Positions 22,678-34,373 of a stretch of 64,000 nucleotides of DNA are shown here, piece after piece. The position numbers and the translations under genes are program-made. A model generated the notes under the pieces. The model made no database searches, had not been told where the DNA came from, and saw only the letters and a list, made by a program, of their open reading frames with translations. Source of the DNA: Siphonodentalium dalli (lineage: Eukaryota; Mollusca; Scaphopoda; Gadilida; Siphonodentaliidae); contig CP136062.1 in NCBI GenBank assembly GCA_032622095.1, positions 33,852,918-33,916,917 of the forward strand. Reading direction: 5' to 3'. Each line of letters starts with the position of its first letter. Positions within the stretch are counted from its first letter, which is position 1.

Positions 22678-24981
22678 AGTCCAGTGCATTTATGAGAAAA
22701 AATGCCAAACCCGGAACTAATTGCAACAGAATATTTTTTTGCTGGAGTAAGTACATAAACCCTCCATAAACAACATACTAAAAATCGGCAAAAATCGGAA
22801 AAAGGGAAATTGGTGAATTTCGTGAAATAAATTTGGGGAAATTTGGTCAAATCATCAATTTATGGATTTTCATGGATGTTTATAAAAACAATAAAATTCA
22901 CAAATCCTACAAAAAGGATGTGTATTGTGTCGTCCTCAGTTTCCTGAACCCAGTACTGAAAACCAGTCCCAGATTCATTACGTATTTTTCGAGTTGTGTG
23001 CCTTCAAAAATGCAAGTTTACCTGATTTCGGCCCATTTTCGGGGCCTCACTTGCGAAGAATGAGCCAAAATGCCTTATTAATGATTAATTATTAAAAAAA
23101 AACTAGAGCAAACTGAAGGGATTTTTCACTGTTTTAGTAATTTCCTCACTAGATTAAACACAAAATATGATTAATATGTGCATCTATAATTAAGAAGAAG
23201 ATTATATTCTCAAACAAAATGTGTGTTCCATTGTATGGACTTAGCCAATTTTGCCTCTGACACTGAACGTGTGTGATGAAATGCAATATTTGAGGTCATG
23301 TAACTCAATAATTTAATACCAATATGCCATGCGTTTCTTATAACCTTTTAAGTATGTTGGATTGAACAAATTGTAAAGGTATTAACATGACATTATTTAA
23401 GAAAATCAACTTATGGCCCTTTGAATACTTAGTCTTAGCTTGTTTCCAAAGATGCCAGTTTGAGGCATTTTTGTCCATTCTAAAAGGATTTGGGCCATAA
23501 AAACAAAAAACAAAGGGTGTTTTAATGTGTAAAATTATTTGAACTTTCCTTCCACAACACGTAAGTGATAAAAAATTAGCCTTACATTGGTTATGCCATA
23601 GTATGTCACTAGATTTCTTTCATTTTTCAGGAAACTGACTCCAAATTTTAACGTTGGTATAGGGGTAGGAAAAATCACAAAATGCAATCTTATCACCAAA
23701 TTACAGCCATTTCAGACACAATGTTGTTTTCTTCCAGTTTGTGTACATTCCTGTTGCATTATAAAACTGCTTAATACGTTATCGGACGTTGATTTAGAAC
23801 TTTATGGTTATGTTGTATAAAAACAATCTCAAAATGCCAATTTGACATTTCACTGCCAAATTATGACAACAAATATTATAGCTCTGGCAATAAACATAAA
23901 CAAAGGAAATATGAAATTATGCATGAAAGAACAATGTAAGCAGAAGCTGTTAATATAAAGTTTTATGCTTCAAGATGCATAATTTTGAAGTTTTTGTTGA
24001 TATGCTTTCCCCTACCCCATTGTTCTGCCGTTCAAATTTGGAGTAAGTTTCCATAATGATGAGTGAAATCCAGTGACATTCATTGGTATAACCATTGAAA
24101 TGCTATTTTCTCAACAAAAAAATGATTTAAGAGGACAGATCACATAATTTTACACAATAAACTTTCGTTAATTATTCTTAATATGCCTAAAATCCTTTTA
24201 AAATTGACAAAAACGCCCCACAATAGCATTTTCGGAAAAGAGGCTAGACTAAGAGTTCATAGGACCATAATTTTATTTTATTCACCAATGTATTTGGAAA
24301 TTACTTCACAATTTCTTCAATCTAGTATTCTCAAAATGTTATGAGAAAAGCAGAGCATATGGATATTAATTTATTGAGTTACATGACCTCAAATATGGCA
24401 TTTCATCACACAAGTTCTGTGGCAAGGAAAATTTGGCTAAGTCCATACAATGGAACACACATTTTGTTTGAGAATATTTTATTCTCCTTATTCATAGATG
24501 CACATATTAAACATATTTTGTGTTTAATCTAGTGAGGAAATTGCTAAAACAGTGAAAAGGTCATTAATTTGGCACTAGTTTTTTAAATAATTAACCATAT
24601 AATACGGCATTTGGCTCATTCTGCGAAATTAAGGCTCCAAAATCAGGTAAACTCGCGTTTTTGAAAGCACACAACTCGAAAAATACTTAAGGAATCTGGG
24701 AATGGTTTCCAGTTCTGGATTCAGGAAAATGTGGTCGACAAAATAGGCATGATATTTGTAGGACTTGTAAATTTGAATTTTTTATATACATTCATGAAAA
24801 TCCATATATTGATGATTTGACCAAATTTTCCCAATTTATTTTCCACGAAATTCACTAATTTCCCTTTTTCCGATTTTTGCCGATTTTTAGTATGTTGTTT
24901 ACGGAGGGTATATGTACCAATTCCAGCAAAAAAAAATTCTGTTGCAATTAGTTCTGGGTAAAACCATAAATGCACTGGACT
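22678..24981. mobile_element. 2.3-kb element that is almost entirely one imperfect palindrome
   Basis: The termini AGTCCAGTGCATTTATG (22678) and CATAAATGCACTGGACT (to 24981) are inverted copies. Matching landmarks continue through both arms to the middle near 23830: AAATCGG.AAAAAGGGAAATT, GGATTTTCATG, TTTTCGAGTTGTGTGC, TCCATTGTATGGACTTAGCCAA, TTTTAAAAGGATTT-like and CTCCAAATTT.AACG. Each arm is about 1.1 kb. The arms have clearly diverged, so this is an old genomic palindrome, not a read artefact. There is no coding sequence. Confidence 0.85.
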
Positions 24982-25493
24982 ATACCTATCCATACAGTCA
25001 TGGAAGTGGAGGCTGTGGATTTTCGATCTGCATTGCTCTTTCCAGGTAGTGAAGTTGGGGGGTGTTCAACTTGCAATTTCAAACTGCAGCCGCATTGCAC
25101 AACACTGCATTGTTCAATTCCGACGAATTCCATTCGCACCATTGTAGTTTCCAACATGTATTTCAAGCTTTCCAAATGTAAGAAATTTAAAACATAACAA
25201 GCTATGGCTGGACATTTCTAACCATTTCAGTGCAAAAATTTGACCAGAAATATGAAAATATTAAACTTGTTTCACACTAAAAACACGAATGAAACTGCAA
25301 TATAAATTAGTCGCCAACTTGTATATATTTCAATAATAAATAATTGAGAACTGAACCCTACGACATTGAAATACACAATATCGCAACACCGAAGTTCAGG
25401 AAAGGGGAGAGTTTCATGAGAACTATATGCATCGTTCATGCTGTCGCGTCCATTGTGGTTCTCTAGCTCAACAGAGAATATACAGAGGATCTC
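24982..25493. other. No recognisable feature
   Basis: Short stretch between the giant palindrome and a hairpin MITE. Open frames on both strands here overlap one another and none has domain support. Confidence 0.35.
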
Positions 25494-25502
25494 CAACGAG
25501 TT

Positions 25503-25626
25503 ATGTTGGGACATAAGATTTTATGAAACGAGTTTGATAAATTTGATTCACAATGAGTATTAGTCCATGCTGTAGATGCATTGTGAATCAAAGTTACCAT
25601 GAGTTTCATAAAATCTTATATCCCAA
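25503..25626. mobile_element. Hairpin MITE with 9-bp flanking direct repeat
   Basis: The arms TTGGGACATAAGATTTTATG and CATAAAATCTTATATCCCAA pair almost perfectly, and an inner stem TTTGATTCACAATG/CATTGTGAATCAAA extends the fold. The element is bounded by CAACGAGTT on both sides (25494-25502, 25627-25635), a plausible target-site duplication. Confidence 0.8.
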
Positions 25627-25635
25627 CAACGAGTT

Positions 25636-27505
25636 GACGGTCTTGTATATCAGATGAACAAACTAAAGCTTTATGCCTTTTTAACAAGTCAAAATCCTTA
25701 ACAGAAGCTTAAAAATACACATATTTCCATTGTTGGGCGAGACACTTCACAGCCGTATGCGACTGTATTACGCGCTCGAGCTGCCGACAGAAAATATAGT
25801 CCCCCCATTTTGCCTCCTTGTTTTGTGTCTATTTTGGTTCACATTTAACTTTAATGAACAAAGAAATCATTTTGCATTGTCTGGTGTTGTTGCCATGTGC
25901 GGCTTTACGAAATAGTATTAATCCGCCTGATTCAATGTAAAGTCATTTGTTGGTGCGCTGCCAAGTTATTATTCACCTGTGAGAGATAAGAAAATATCTA
26001 ATGACCCCAACACGAATAATTCAGTAACCGGCTTATGAATCGGACATCAGATGACATTAGATACGGAATGCTAGAGCAACGTCACGATTGCTCGAAATTG
26101 ACAGTGCAAAGATAATTCATGTACCCCCGATGTTTCACGTGCTCATGTGCCCCGGTATTTCGCGCACGTTATCTAAAACCCTGCTGTTAAGATGACAGGG
26201 TACATGGTGATGTACCGGTAGACGTAACCAACCAGATTGCTCGTTTGAATCACATGATAAAGGTAAGGAGATACACGAATCATGGTAACTTCCCAATGCG
26301 TGGATCACAAGTACGCCAATGCCCCCAAGCAATCGAGCCGTCTTTGGTGGACGTTTTACGACAACATATGCTATGGACCTTTCCGGTTGAGCTACTATGA
26401 CCTCAATACATGTAAGAAGATAGTAATTATATACGCAATGTCCAGACACTGGTTTTATGAGGTTACTTAGTCACAGGAGACAGAACAACCAATCCGCTAG
26501 TAGTATGTCACCACTCACCATCGGTGGTTTGTTGCTTAAACACTCCATCACCGAGTACATAACTGACGACGATTCCAGTGATATTTTGTGTTTATTACTA
26601 CAGACCTACACTTATACTTACATATATACAACTGCTTACTCATGTACATAACTCAAAATTTCAAAATTAACCCTTTCGACGCCTCGCGGCCTACACATAC
26701 GTTCTGAATTTCTAAATTGGTAAAACCCAACTATGTACCATGGTCCCATCTTTTACTGAAAAAACTACCGGTATGGGACAATCATGAAACTTAAAAGTTT
26801 TAACTTCATACATATATGCATTTTCCTTATGATGGTGCACGATTCTACGATACTGGTACGCATATGCTTGTCATATAGTATACTTATATTTTCTAAATTT
26901 CAAAACACCAAGCATACTTCTGTTATGCTCCTGTTTTTCATTTATCTGACTACCAAATTGTCCAAGTGGCGCTTCGGAATGTGTACCTAGACCTTTATAT
27001 ACCTTTGTCCATGTTACCAAAGACAGGTTTACCCCTGTATTCTGCGGTGTTCCCAGCCCCCCTGGATCTCTATATCTTTACAACACATGTATAGTTGTCA
27101 GCACGCGTACGTGTCGCTGTTTACTAATTTCGGGATCTATACTTTACAACTGACTGCAAACATTGTAACTTGAAATGTATGTGTGCTTCATTTTGCAAGA
27201 AACATTAATAAATAGGCATACACAAAGTAACATGACACATTTTACCAACATTATATCTATGTTCAGACAATCATTGTTAGGTGTTCGGTCTATTTCAGAC
27301 AGTCATGTATTGCTATCGGAAGCGATCTACGGCAATAGGTCGAATAGCAAGCGGGATGATTTTGTTCTGGCTGAGTGGTTTTCTCCCGTGACGTCATGTA
27401 CAAATTTAAAAAAAAGCGTCAGATTGATTATTCCTGTCTCTCATAACGGTGGACATAACAAAGCGTTGGAGCGTCATTGTATATTTTACGCACTGGGATA
27501 CTTAC
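25636..27505. other. Putative intron; no recognisable feature
   Basis: No repeat termini or coding domains noticed. Several open frames (for example 26135-26449 minus) have no supporting motif. Confidence 0.35.
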
Positions 27506-27652
27506 CAGAAGTTCAATACTGAGCTTCGCCAGTGGTAATCCAAGTATCAGGGACTTAGGCAGGATGCTCCAATCGGCTGAACAGTCTTTGATATAATACA
27601 TCTGTGAAGCAAGTATTGTTAATTTGATAAACGCCCACATCACTTGTTTCAC
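27506..27652 (-). CDS. CEPT1: Internal exon of a CEPT1/CHPT1-like phosphotransferase
   Basis: On the minus strand an acceptor (TTCCTGGTTATAG) precedes 147 bp, exactly 49 codons, and a strong donor follows (CTG, then GTAAGT). The peptide begins VKQVMWAFIKLTILASQMYY, continues IKDCSADWS and ends SLILGLPLAKLSIELL. From memory of human CEPT1, the pattern of a membrane helix, a charged loop, then a helix ending in AK.(S/T)..L corresponds to the region around its late transmembrane segments. Both boundaries are phase 0, which fits the phase-0 donor of the exon at 54275-54359 and the phase-0 acceptor at 11460. These enzymes transfer phosphocholine or phosphoethanolamine from the CDP form to diacylglycerol in ER/Golgi membranes. 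The splice sites are seen directly; the family is an inference. Confidence 0.6.
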
Positions 27653-28073
27653 CTATAACCAGGAATAAAATAACAAAATAACTTTATTGCCTGTTCTTGT
27701 AAAAATAAGCGCAATGCAGGCTTATTTTATTTATAATTGAGCGAAACAAGCTTATATTGTCATTATTCGAAAACTTAAATTCACTCAATATGGACCTAAA
27801 CGATGGTTATTAAAACAGCTCTGTGTGTGACTATTGTAATATGAACTAAGTGCGTGTATGCTTATTTTCACGAGAACATGCTGGCAAATAACTTGAATAA
27901 ACCAACTAACGACTTACCATATGTATGTTCTTTATAATCGGTTCTAACTGTGACACCATCCAACGGTTTAACGAGTGTAAGTCCAATATGGGCTTACTCG
28001 TAATAAAATAAGTCAACTGTGAACTGAAGTGAATATTTAGGTCCAATATGAACCTATTTGCATGATATGTTGT

Positions 28074-28539
28074 AAATATGTGGCCCGCCATATCAAATCC
28101 AGTCGGAAGTCGGGATTTTTTTATCCTGTGCCAATGCATTCTCTTATATATGCGAGTCGACCATAGGTCGCCTCGCATATATAAGAGAATGCATTGGCCT
28201 AACAATTTTTTACAATTTTAATAATTTGTTCTTGTATTCTTTAACAATTTTATAATTTCACCCATACAGAGCCCCAGACAAACATGAGCAGACGACACTC
28301 TTCTATGTGCTTCTATATATGTGTGGGGCTCCCTGCAGGGTAATGGATGTTTTTTTATTTTATGTCCTAAAAATTGTAAGAAACATTTATTTAAAAAACA
28401 TGATAAAAATTGTTAAGCCAATGCATTCTCTTATATATGCGAGGCGACCTATGGTCGACTCGCATATATAAGAGAATGCATTGGCACAGGGTAAAAAAAT
28501 CCCGACTTCCGACTGGATTTGATATGGCGGGTCAAATAT
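28074..28539. mobile_element. Nested foldback element: inverted arms each containing its own hairpin
   Basis: The left arm (28074-28210) and right arm (28405-28539) are inverted copies: CCGCCATATCAAATCCAGTC / GACTGGATTTGATATGGCGG, and ATCCTGTGCCAATGCATT. Inside each arm lies a complete hairpin, CCAATGCATTCTCTTATATA to TATATAAGAGAATGCATTGG (28131-28198 and about 28417-28484). The small loop asymmetry (GAGTCGACC ATA GGTCGCC) is reversed between the two. The spacer has a weaker hairpin (GAGCCCC..GGGGCTC). Related single hairpins occur at 36358-36415 and 30098-30266. Confidence 0.85.
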
Positions 28540-29640
28540 ATGGACACGGTGGGAGCCAGACGGTATTTGAACCCATATATATTCGATGCTACTTCTTTGA
28601 ATGTTTATTTTTTATTTCTAATATTTTATTTTACAAAAGCACGTTTCTTGCATTGGTTGTCGGTAGCAATTTTAGACCCGATAACAAACCGGGTAAATGC
28701 ATACAGAGATCAATTATTTTAATAACAGAGACTTCCATGTCGGCAATCGTAAATCTCAGAACTGAATTGTAAAGATTTAAATTACACAAATGTAAACATC
28801 TTTACATTGTAGAATATGTTCACATTGTTTATGCAACAATAGACTTCCAGTGGAGACAAACAAGACTGATGTTATATTAGTAAAGATGAAGTATAACATT
28901 CGTAAACAATTACCTATTTCATTTGAGAATGAAGAGTGGTCAGTTAATCAGGTCAGACACATCATGAATTCAACTATTATACCGTACTGACCCGGTTCAA
29001 AGCCCATGCCCGTGTTTAAGCCCACCCATATATTTTGGCCAAATTCCATGCACAGGGGTATATTCGTGTTTAAGCCCACCCCAAATTTTGTTCAATTTCA
29101 GCAGTGGTAAGTAAGTATTTGTTAATGATACTCCCCAAATAAATAATTCACAAACGATCGGTGACGGTAGTTGTACTTACACGGACATGGCTCACTCGAA
29201 CTTCCAAATTATGTATATGTAATTTGGAAGGAGTTATACGCTATAGGTTGACAAAATATATTTATTACATGATCCTACCCTTATTCCATTCAATAAACCC
29301 ATTCTATAAATTGTGATATTAAACGTTCGTTTAATAACAGGAAATAGTGCAGGGGGACCTTTGACTTCCGGTTTGTCGTCTGTTTACATTCTGCACGCTA
29401 CGTTTTTCCAACAAACTATAATAAATGAAGAATTGAGAACAGTTATGTGATTAAATATACGTCATTAAATACACCAAAGAGTGTTTATTTATCTGGGACT
29501 ATTTCTTTATGCGGGCAAACAATGCATAGTTACGTAAAACGTCATCGCGTGCCTTATAGAAGCCGATGTTAGTCTCGCGTCCCATTTGTTGATTTAAGTA
29601 CCTTTTGTCGAGGTTTTGGATCATGTAATAAATAGAATCT
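28540..29640. other. No recognisable feature
   Basis: AT-rich. GTTTAAGCCCACCC occurs twice at 29014-29085 as part of a short diverged duplication. No coding is supported. Confidence 0.35.
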
Positions 29641-29777
29641 ACAACTCGTCCCCAGTTTATAGCGGAATTTACAAAACTCGTCCAGTAAATTAGGTCTGTA
29701 CCTCGGCAAAGGCTCGGTCCAAACCTAATTTACTGGACTCATTTAGTAAATTCCACTATAAACTGGGGACTCGTTGT
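29641..29777. repeat. Hairpin (137 bp)
   Basis: ACAACTCGTCCCCAGTTTAT pairs with ATAAACTGGGGACTCGTTGT. Inner stems GGAATTTAC/GTAAATTCC and TCCAGTAAATTAGG/CCTAATTTACTGGA extend it nearly to the centre. Probably a short foldback or MITE copy. Confidence 0.8.
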
Positions 29778-30097
29778 ATATCCTCTATATACCGGCTTCA
29801 TGTGCTCCCAGCAATACTTCCCATGATCACAGATATGTTCCAGCTCTTTTAAGAAATGAAACAATCGTTCTCGATTTCTACCATATCCGGAATAGACTAA
29901 CACAGAACGCTCTTTACTGTTCCATGAAATTAAGGTAGTTCAAGTATTTATCGACCTATCGTCAAGTGGCATTATCTATTGTGGTTGAATTTGAGAGAGC
30001 CAAATAAACTTTTTTCCCTGTTTTGTGGAAACGTTGAAATGATGTCACGTTGCACTATGCCCACGACGGGAGCTGCGGTAGTGCAGCATTAAATATC

Positions 30098-30266
30098 ATG
30101 TGCCAGTATATTGCCTTATATGTACGAGTTTCCCATTCGGAGCCTCGATTATACAAGCGAATGCACTGGCTTACAAGGTCAATGTACATATTGTTAAGTA
30201 AATGTATCCTCTTGTATATGCTAGGCTCCCTGTGGAAGACTCGCATATATAAGAGAATGCATTGTC
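30098..30266. repeat. Two diverged hairpins of the AATGCATTC family
   Basis: TGCCAGTATATTGCCTTATA..GAATGCACTGGC (30098-30170) and AAATGTATCCTCTTGTATAT..ATATAAGAGAATGCATTGTC (30191-30266) are diverged relatives of the hairpin inside the nested foldback at 28.1-28.5 kb. Confidence 0.65.
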
Positions 30267-30803
30267 ACATAGTTTTCGCAAAATGTCAGGAAGTTTCAGA
30301 CATGGAAGGGCTAACAATATTGCAGTACATGCACAGTTTCTAGCTCCTTTCTTCTTCTTTTTTTGCCTTTTGCACCAACTTATTTATTTAATAATGTCAC
30401 AAGTATTCTGTTCTAAATGGCATTAACATGAAAACTGAATCGCTCAACCATAACAACATTTTTACCAATTGAATGTTAATTTACTTGATATCATGTGCCA
30501 TCATGATTAATCATTTAATTCGCATGGATTCAGACATGTTATTACATCACAGCAACACGGATTGGTGCGACACTGATTTCGAATCATTTTGTGAAATATG
30601 GTATTGGAATATCACTCTGTTATCGAATCCACAAGACGGCAATATCCATGTTGAACTACTATAGTCAAATATAACTAAAATATATAGCTACAATCAGGAT
30701 TGCGTGACCTGATAATGCAGTATCTGGTTAACATACAGCACACGTTTATTATTATCAGAAAAAATATTCGATGAACAGTTTTTATTAATGTCAAATGAAT
30801 ATA

Positions 30804-31057
30804 CAAGCCTTGAAATAGAGTGTCTGTCATTTGCAAAATGAGGTCCCCAGAGGGTGAATTTAGTGATGTTACCCCACATAGCGGGCTAGCATCACCAAAT
30901 TCATCCTCTGGGAACCTCATTCTGCTGAGGTGTAAGCAGATTGAGGTCATCAGAGGGTGAATTTGGTGATGCTAGCCCACTATGCGGGGTAGCATCACTA
31001 AATTCAGCCTCTGGGGACCTCATTCTGCAAATGACAGACACACTATTTCAAGGCTTG
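30804..31057. repeat. 254-bp palindrome with a second level of hairpins in each arm
   Basis: CAAGCCTTGAAATAGAGTGT (30804) pairs with ACACTATTTCAAGGCTTG (to 31057) around a centre near 30930. Each arm contains its own fold: GAGGTCCCCAGAGGGTGAAT with ATTCATCCTCTGGGAACCTC on the left, and its counterpart on the right. The unit is thus present four times with alternating polarity, the same nested plan as 28074-28539 but unrelated in sequence. Confidence 0.85.
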
Positions 31058-31342
31058 GGCCCAAGTCTTGTTACATTCCGGGCGACACATCAAACTGCCG
31101 CCCGCTGAGCAGGGAGAAATTGCATTTGTCGCCAGCATGATGTTATATTTCAAGAATATATCCAAGCACGCACACACAGACATTAATCTTATACAAACTA
31201 TCGGGTTCCAAAAAACACAGGTTGAGGTGTTGGCTAATTTGCATATATGTAGTTAACAATAATATTCGATCTTTAAAGTTGATACTTTTATCAAGAAACT
31301 GTTATTCTAAACTTTGTCATCGAAATCGCGTTCTGGGTATAA

Positions 31343-31983
31343 TCTCATATATATTTTGAAGACCTCTGTCTGTCTGTCTGTCTGTCTGTATGTATGTCAT
31401 TAATACAAATCTACGATTCTCGACCGATCGGGACGAAACTTGGTACGTGTGTGTAGTTTGACCAGGCGGTGGACGTTGTCGTATTGGCGAGCCCGTGCGG
31501 CGCCCGCTTCGCGCATGCGCAGACGAGATCTCGGAAACTGGTGGAGCTATCGACTTTAAATTTGCTATGTGAATGTATCTTGCCCCGGATACGAATTTTA
31601 TCGGGTCGCCGAGCCCGTGCGACGCCAGCTTCGCGCATCCGCAAACGAGATCTCGGAAAAGGGTGGAGTTATCGACTTGAAATTTGGTATGTGAATGTAT
31701 CTTGCCCCGGATACGAATTGTATCGGGTCGCCGAGCCCGTGCGACGCCAGCTTCGCGCATGTGCAGACGAGATCTCGGAAACGGGTGGAGCTATCGACTT
31801 GAAATTTGGTATGTGAATGTATCTTGCCCCGGATACGAATTTTATCGGGTCGCCGAGCCCGTGCGACGCCAGCTTCGCGCATGCGCAGACCAGATCTCGG
31901 AAACGGGTAGAGCTATCGACTTGAAATTTGGTTTTTGAATAGCCCGGATAAATAGCCCGGACAACGTCGGGCTCATCGGCTAG
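31343..31983 (+). mobile_element. Non-autonomous Helitron, family B, copy B1
   Basis: It begins after host A (31342) with TCTCATATATATTTTGAAG, then a CTGT microsatellite (31365-31398) and CGACCGATCGGGACGAAACT. Four core units of about 122 bp follow (starts about 31487, 31611, 31733, 31855), each with TTCGCGCATGCGCAGACGAG, GAGCTATCGACTT and TTGCCCCGGATACG. The 3' end is AGCCCGGACAACGTCGGGCT (hairpin), six bases, CTAG (31980-31983). The open frames on both strands are repeat by-products. No Rep/helicase is present. The next copy starts at the following base. Confidence 0.8.
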
Positions 31984-32713
31984 TCTCATATATATTTTGA
32001 AGACCTCTGTCTGTCTGTATGTATGTATGTCATTTATACAAATCTACGATTCTCGACCGATCGGGACGAAACTTGGTACGTGTGTGTAGTTTGACCAGGC
32101 GGTCGTCGTTGTCGTATTGGCGAGCCCGTGTGGCGCCCGCTTCGCGCATGCGCAGACGAGATCTCGGAAACGGGTGGAGCTATCGACTTAATTGGCTATG
32201 TGAATGTATCTTGCCCCGGATACGAATTTTTTTGGGTGGCCGAGCCCGTGCGACGCCAGCTTCGCGCATGCGCAGACGAGATCTCGGAAACGGGTGGAGC
32301 TATCGACTTGAAATTTGGTATGTGAATGTATCTTGCCCCGGATACGAATTTTATCGGGTCGCCGAGCCTGTGCGACGCCAGCTTCGCGCATGCGCAGACG
32401 AGATCTCGGAAACGGGTGGAGCTATCGACTTGAAATTTGGTATGTGAATGTATCTTGCCCCGGATACGAATTTTATCGGGTCGCCGAGCCTGTGCGATGC
32501 CAGCTTCGCGCATGCGCAGACCAGATCTCGGAAACGGGTAGAGCTATCGACTTGAAATTTGGTTTTTCAATAGCCCGGACAACGTCGGACTGGGTAGAGC
32601 TATCGACTTGAAATTTGGTTTTTCAATAGCCCGGACAACGTCGGACTGGGTAGAGCTATCGACTTGAAATTTGGTTTTTGAATAGCCCGGACAATGTCGG
32701 GCTCATCGGCTAG
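31984..32713 (+). mobile_element. Non-autonomous Helitron, family B, copy B2 with triplicated 3' end
   Basis: Same 5' TCTCATATATATTTTGAAG and core units (about 32121, 32242, 32364, 32486). The 3' region GAGCTATCGACTTGAAATTT..AGCCCGGACAACGTCGG is present three times in a row (about 32540-32700, period about 53 bp). Only the last copy has the intact CATCGGCTAG end; the inner two run into CTGGG. Host T follows at 32714. With B1 it forms a dimer with a single host A and T. Confidence 0.8.
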
Positions 32714-32899
32714 TTCAATATATTCTTGTCGGAATCATGGTGCAATACTGAACGAGTCGATGGATTGAGGTAGGTTCGTTAGATAGTATTGCTGCATGGT
32801 GTACATGTACAACGTAAGATTCGTTTGCCGTGCAAGAATTCGATTGTATTCTTATCCCTTATACCATATTTGTAGTTCCCTTTGGAAATATTCAGATAA

Positions 32900-33438
32900 C
32901 TAGCCGATGTGCCTGACTTCGTCCGGGCTATTTAGGGATTTATTTGTGATCGCCTCCGCCCGGACAAACTATTGTTCGATCGGTCAAGAAACATGCCTAC
33001 ATGAGCGTATATGAGCGAGGTCAAGGACACGTCACACGTGAAATTGGACCCGCCCATATTGTTCTCATGATCAAAATAGACCTACATGTACACACCAAAT
33101 TTGAGTCGGATCGGTCGAGGTCCAGAAACATGCCTATATGAGCGAGGTCAAGGTCAAGGACATGGTCACATGTGAAATTGGACCCGCCCATATTGTTCCC
33201 GGTATCTAAGTAGGCCTACATACCAAACTCGAGTCGGATCGGTCGAGGTCCAGAAACATGCCTATATGAGTGTATATGAGCGAGGTCAAGGTCAAGGACA
33301 TGGTCGCATGTGACATTTGACCAGCCCATGTTGTTCCCCGTATCAATGTAGGCCTACATACCAAATTTGAGTCGGATTGGTTGAGCAGGATTTGAGTTTA
33401 TAACACACACAGACAGACAGAAGTTCCAAAATATATCA
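32900..33438 (-). mobile_element. Helitron-like element, family C, degraded
   Basis: On the minus strand the 3' end is a hairpin-like AGCCCGGACGAAGTCAGGCA, then CATCGGCTAG at 32900-32903 beside T. The other end has CAGACAGACAGAAGTTCCAA AATATAT, but the terminal TC is not intact. Three core units share GAGTCGGATCGGTCGAGGTC, AGAAACATGCCTATATGAG and GACCCGCCCATATTGTT. Confidence 0.6.
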
Positions 33439-33454
33439 AAGGTCGGCCGACCAC

Positions 33455-34373
33455 AGTGTCCCCCGAAAACGTGGCAATTGTTAAAGAAATAATTTTTCCG
33501 TCATCTATATACATGTTGCACATCTCCAATATGTGGGTAACAATACTCTGAAGTTTAAAATATCTACGATCAAAACTGTAGAACGAGCTGATTACACCAT
33601 GAAGGTACCCTCATACAGAAAATGAGAAAAAACAAATTTTCATTTTCAAAGTCGAAAGGCCCGTAACTCTGGGAAAAAATCATTGGATCAAACTCAAATT
33701 CGAACTTGACCTGTATTTTGATATGAACGACCCACAAAAAAAAAACAGAATTTCCAATTAAACAATCCAAACTTTAGTTATCATCTTGAAACCAAAGAAA
33801 AAACAAAAAAAATTGAATTTTCTAAGTCGAAAAGCCCATAACTCTGAGAAAAATCATTGGATCAAACTCAAATTCGAACTTGACCTGTATTTTGATATCA
33901 ATGACTCACAAAAAAACAGAATTTTCAATTGAACAGTCCAAACTTGAGTTATCATCTAAAAGAGAAAAAATGGAATTTCCTAAGTCGAAAAAAGTCCATA
34001 ACTCTAGGAAAAATCATCGGATCAAACTCAAATTCGAACTTGACCTGTATCTTGATATGACTGATACACTTAAAAACGGTATTTGCTATTAAAGGATCAA
34101 AACTTGAGATATCATCCGGAAACCGAAAAAGTGAGAAATTTTCTAAGTAAAAAAAAATGTTGAAAAAAGGGAAATAACTCCATAAAAGAACATCGGATCA
34201 AACCCAGAATTGCAGAGCACATGTGTTCTTGGTTGAGACACCTACATACCAAGTTTCAATCAAATCGGATGATCATTACTGGAGTTATAACTCCGGACGG
34301 AAGGACAGACAGACGGACGGATGGACGACGGACGGACGAAGCTGATTACAATAGTCCCCCGAATTTTTTTTAC
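33455..34373. mobile_element. HINE/pearl-like element, family E
   Basis: Starts TGTCCCCCGAAAAC, which is inverted at the other end (ACGGGGGACAATAATAG). Three to four core units of about 180 bp contain AACTCTGGGAAAAA, GGATCAAACTCAAATTCGAA, CTTGACCTGTAT and ACTTGAGTTATCATC. A GGAC/CAGA microsatellite (about 34296-34342) and a terminal hairpin GTCCCCCG..CGGGGGAC follow. No protein is encoded. Confidence 0.65.

Noticed and set aside
27175-27522. Plus-strand 115-codon frame
   Set aside because: It overlaps in antisense the better-supported minus-strand exon 27506-27652, which has both splice sites and an exact codon length; no domain recognised in the plus frame.
31317-32611. Many open frames of 65-147 codons with Arg-rich repeats
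   Set aside because: They are translations of the 122-bp GC-rich Helitron core units, open on both strands; the same peptides recur in family B copies at 57-58.5 kb.
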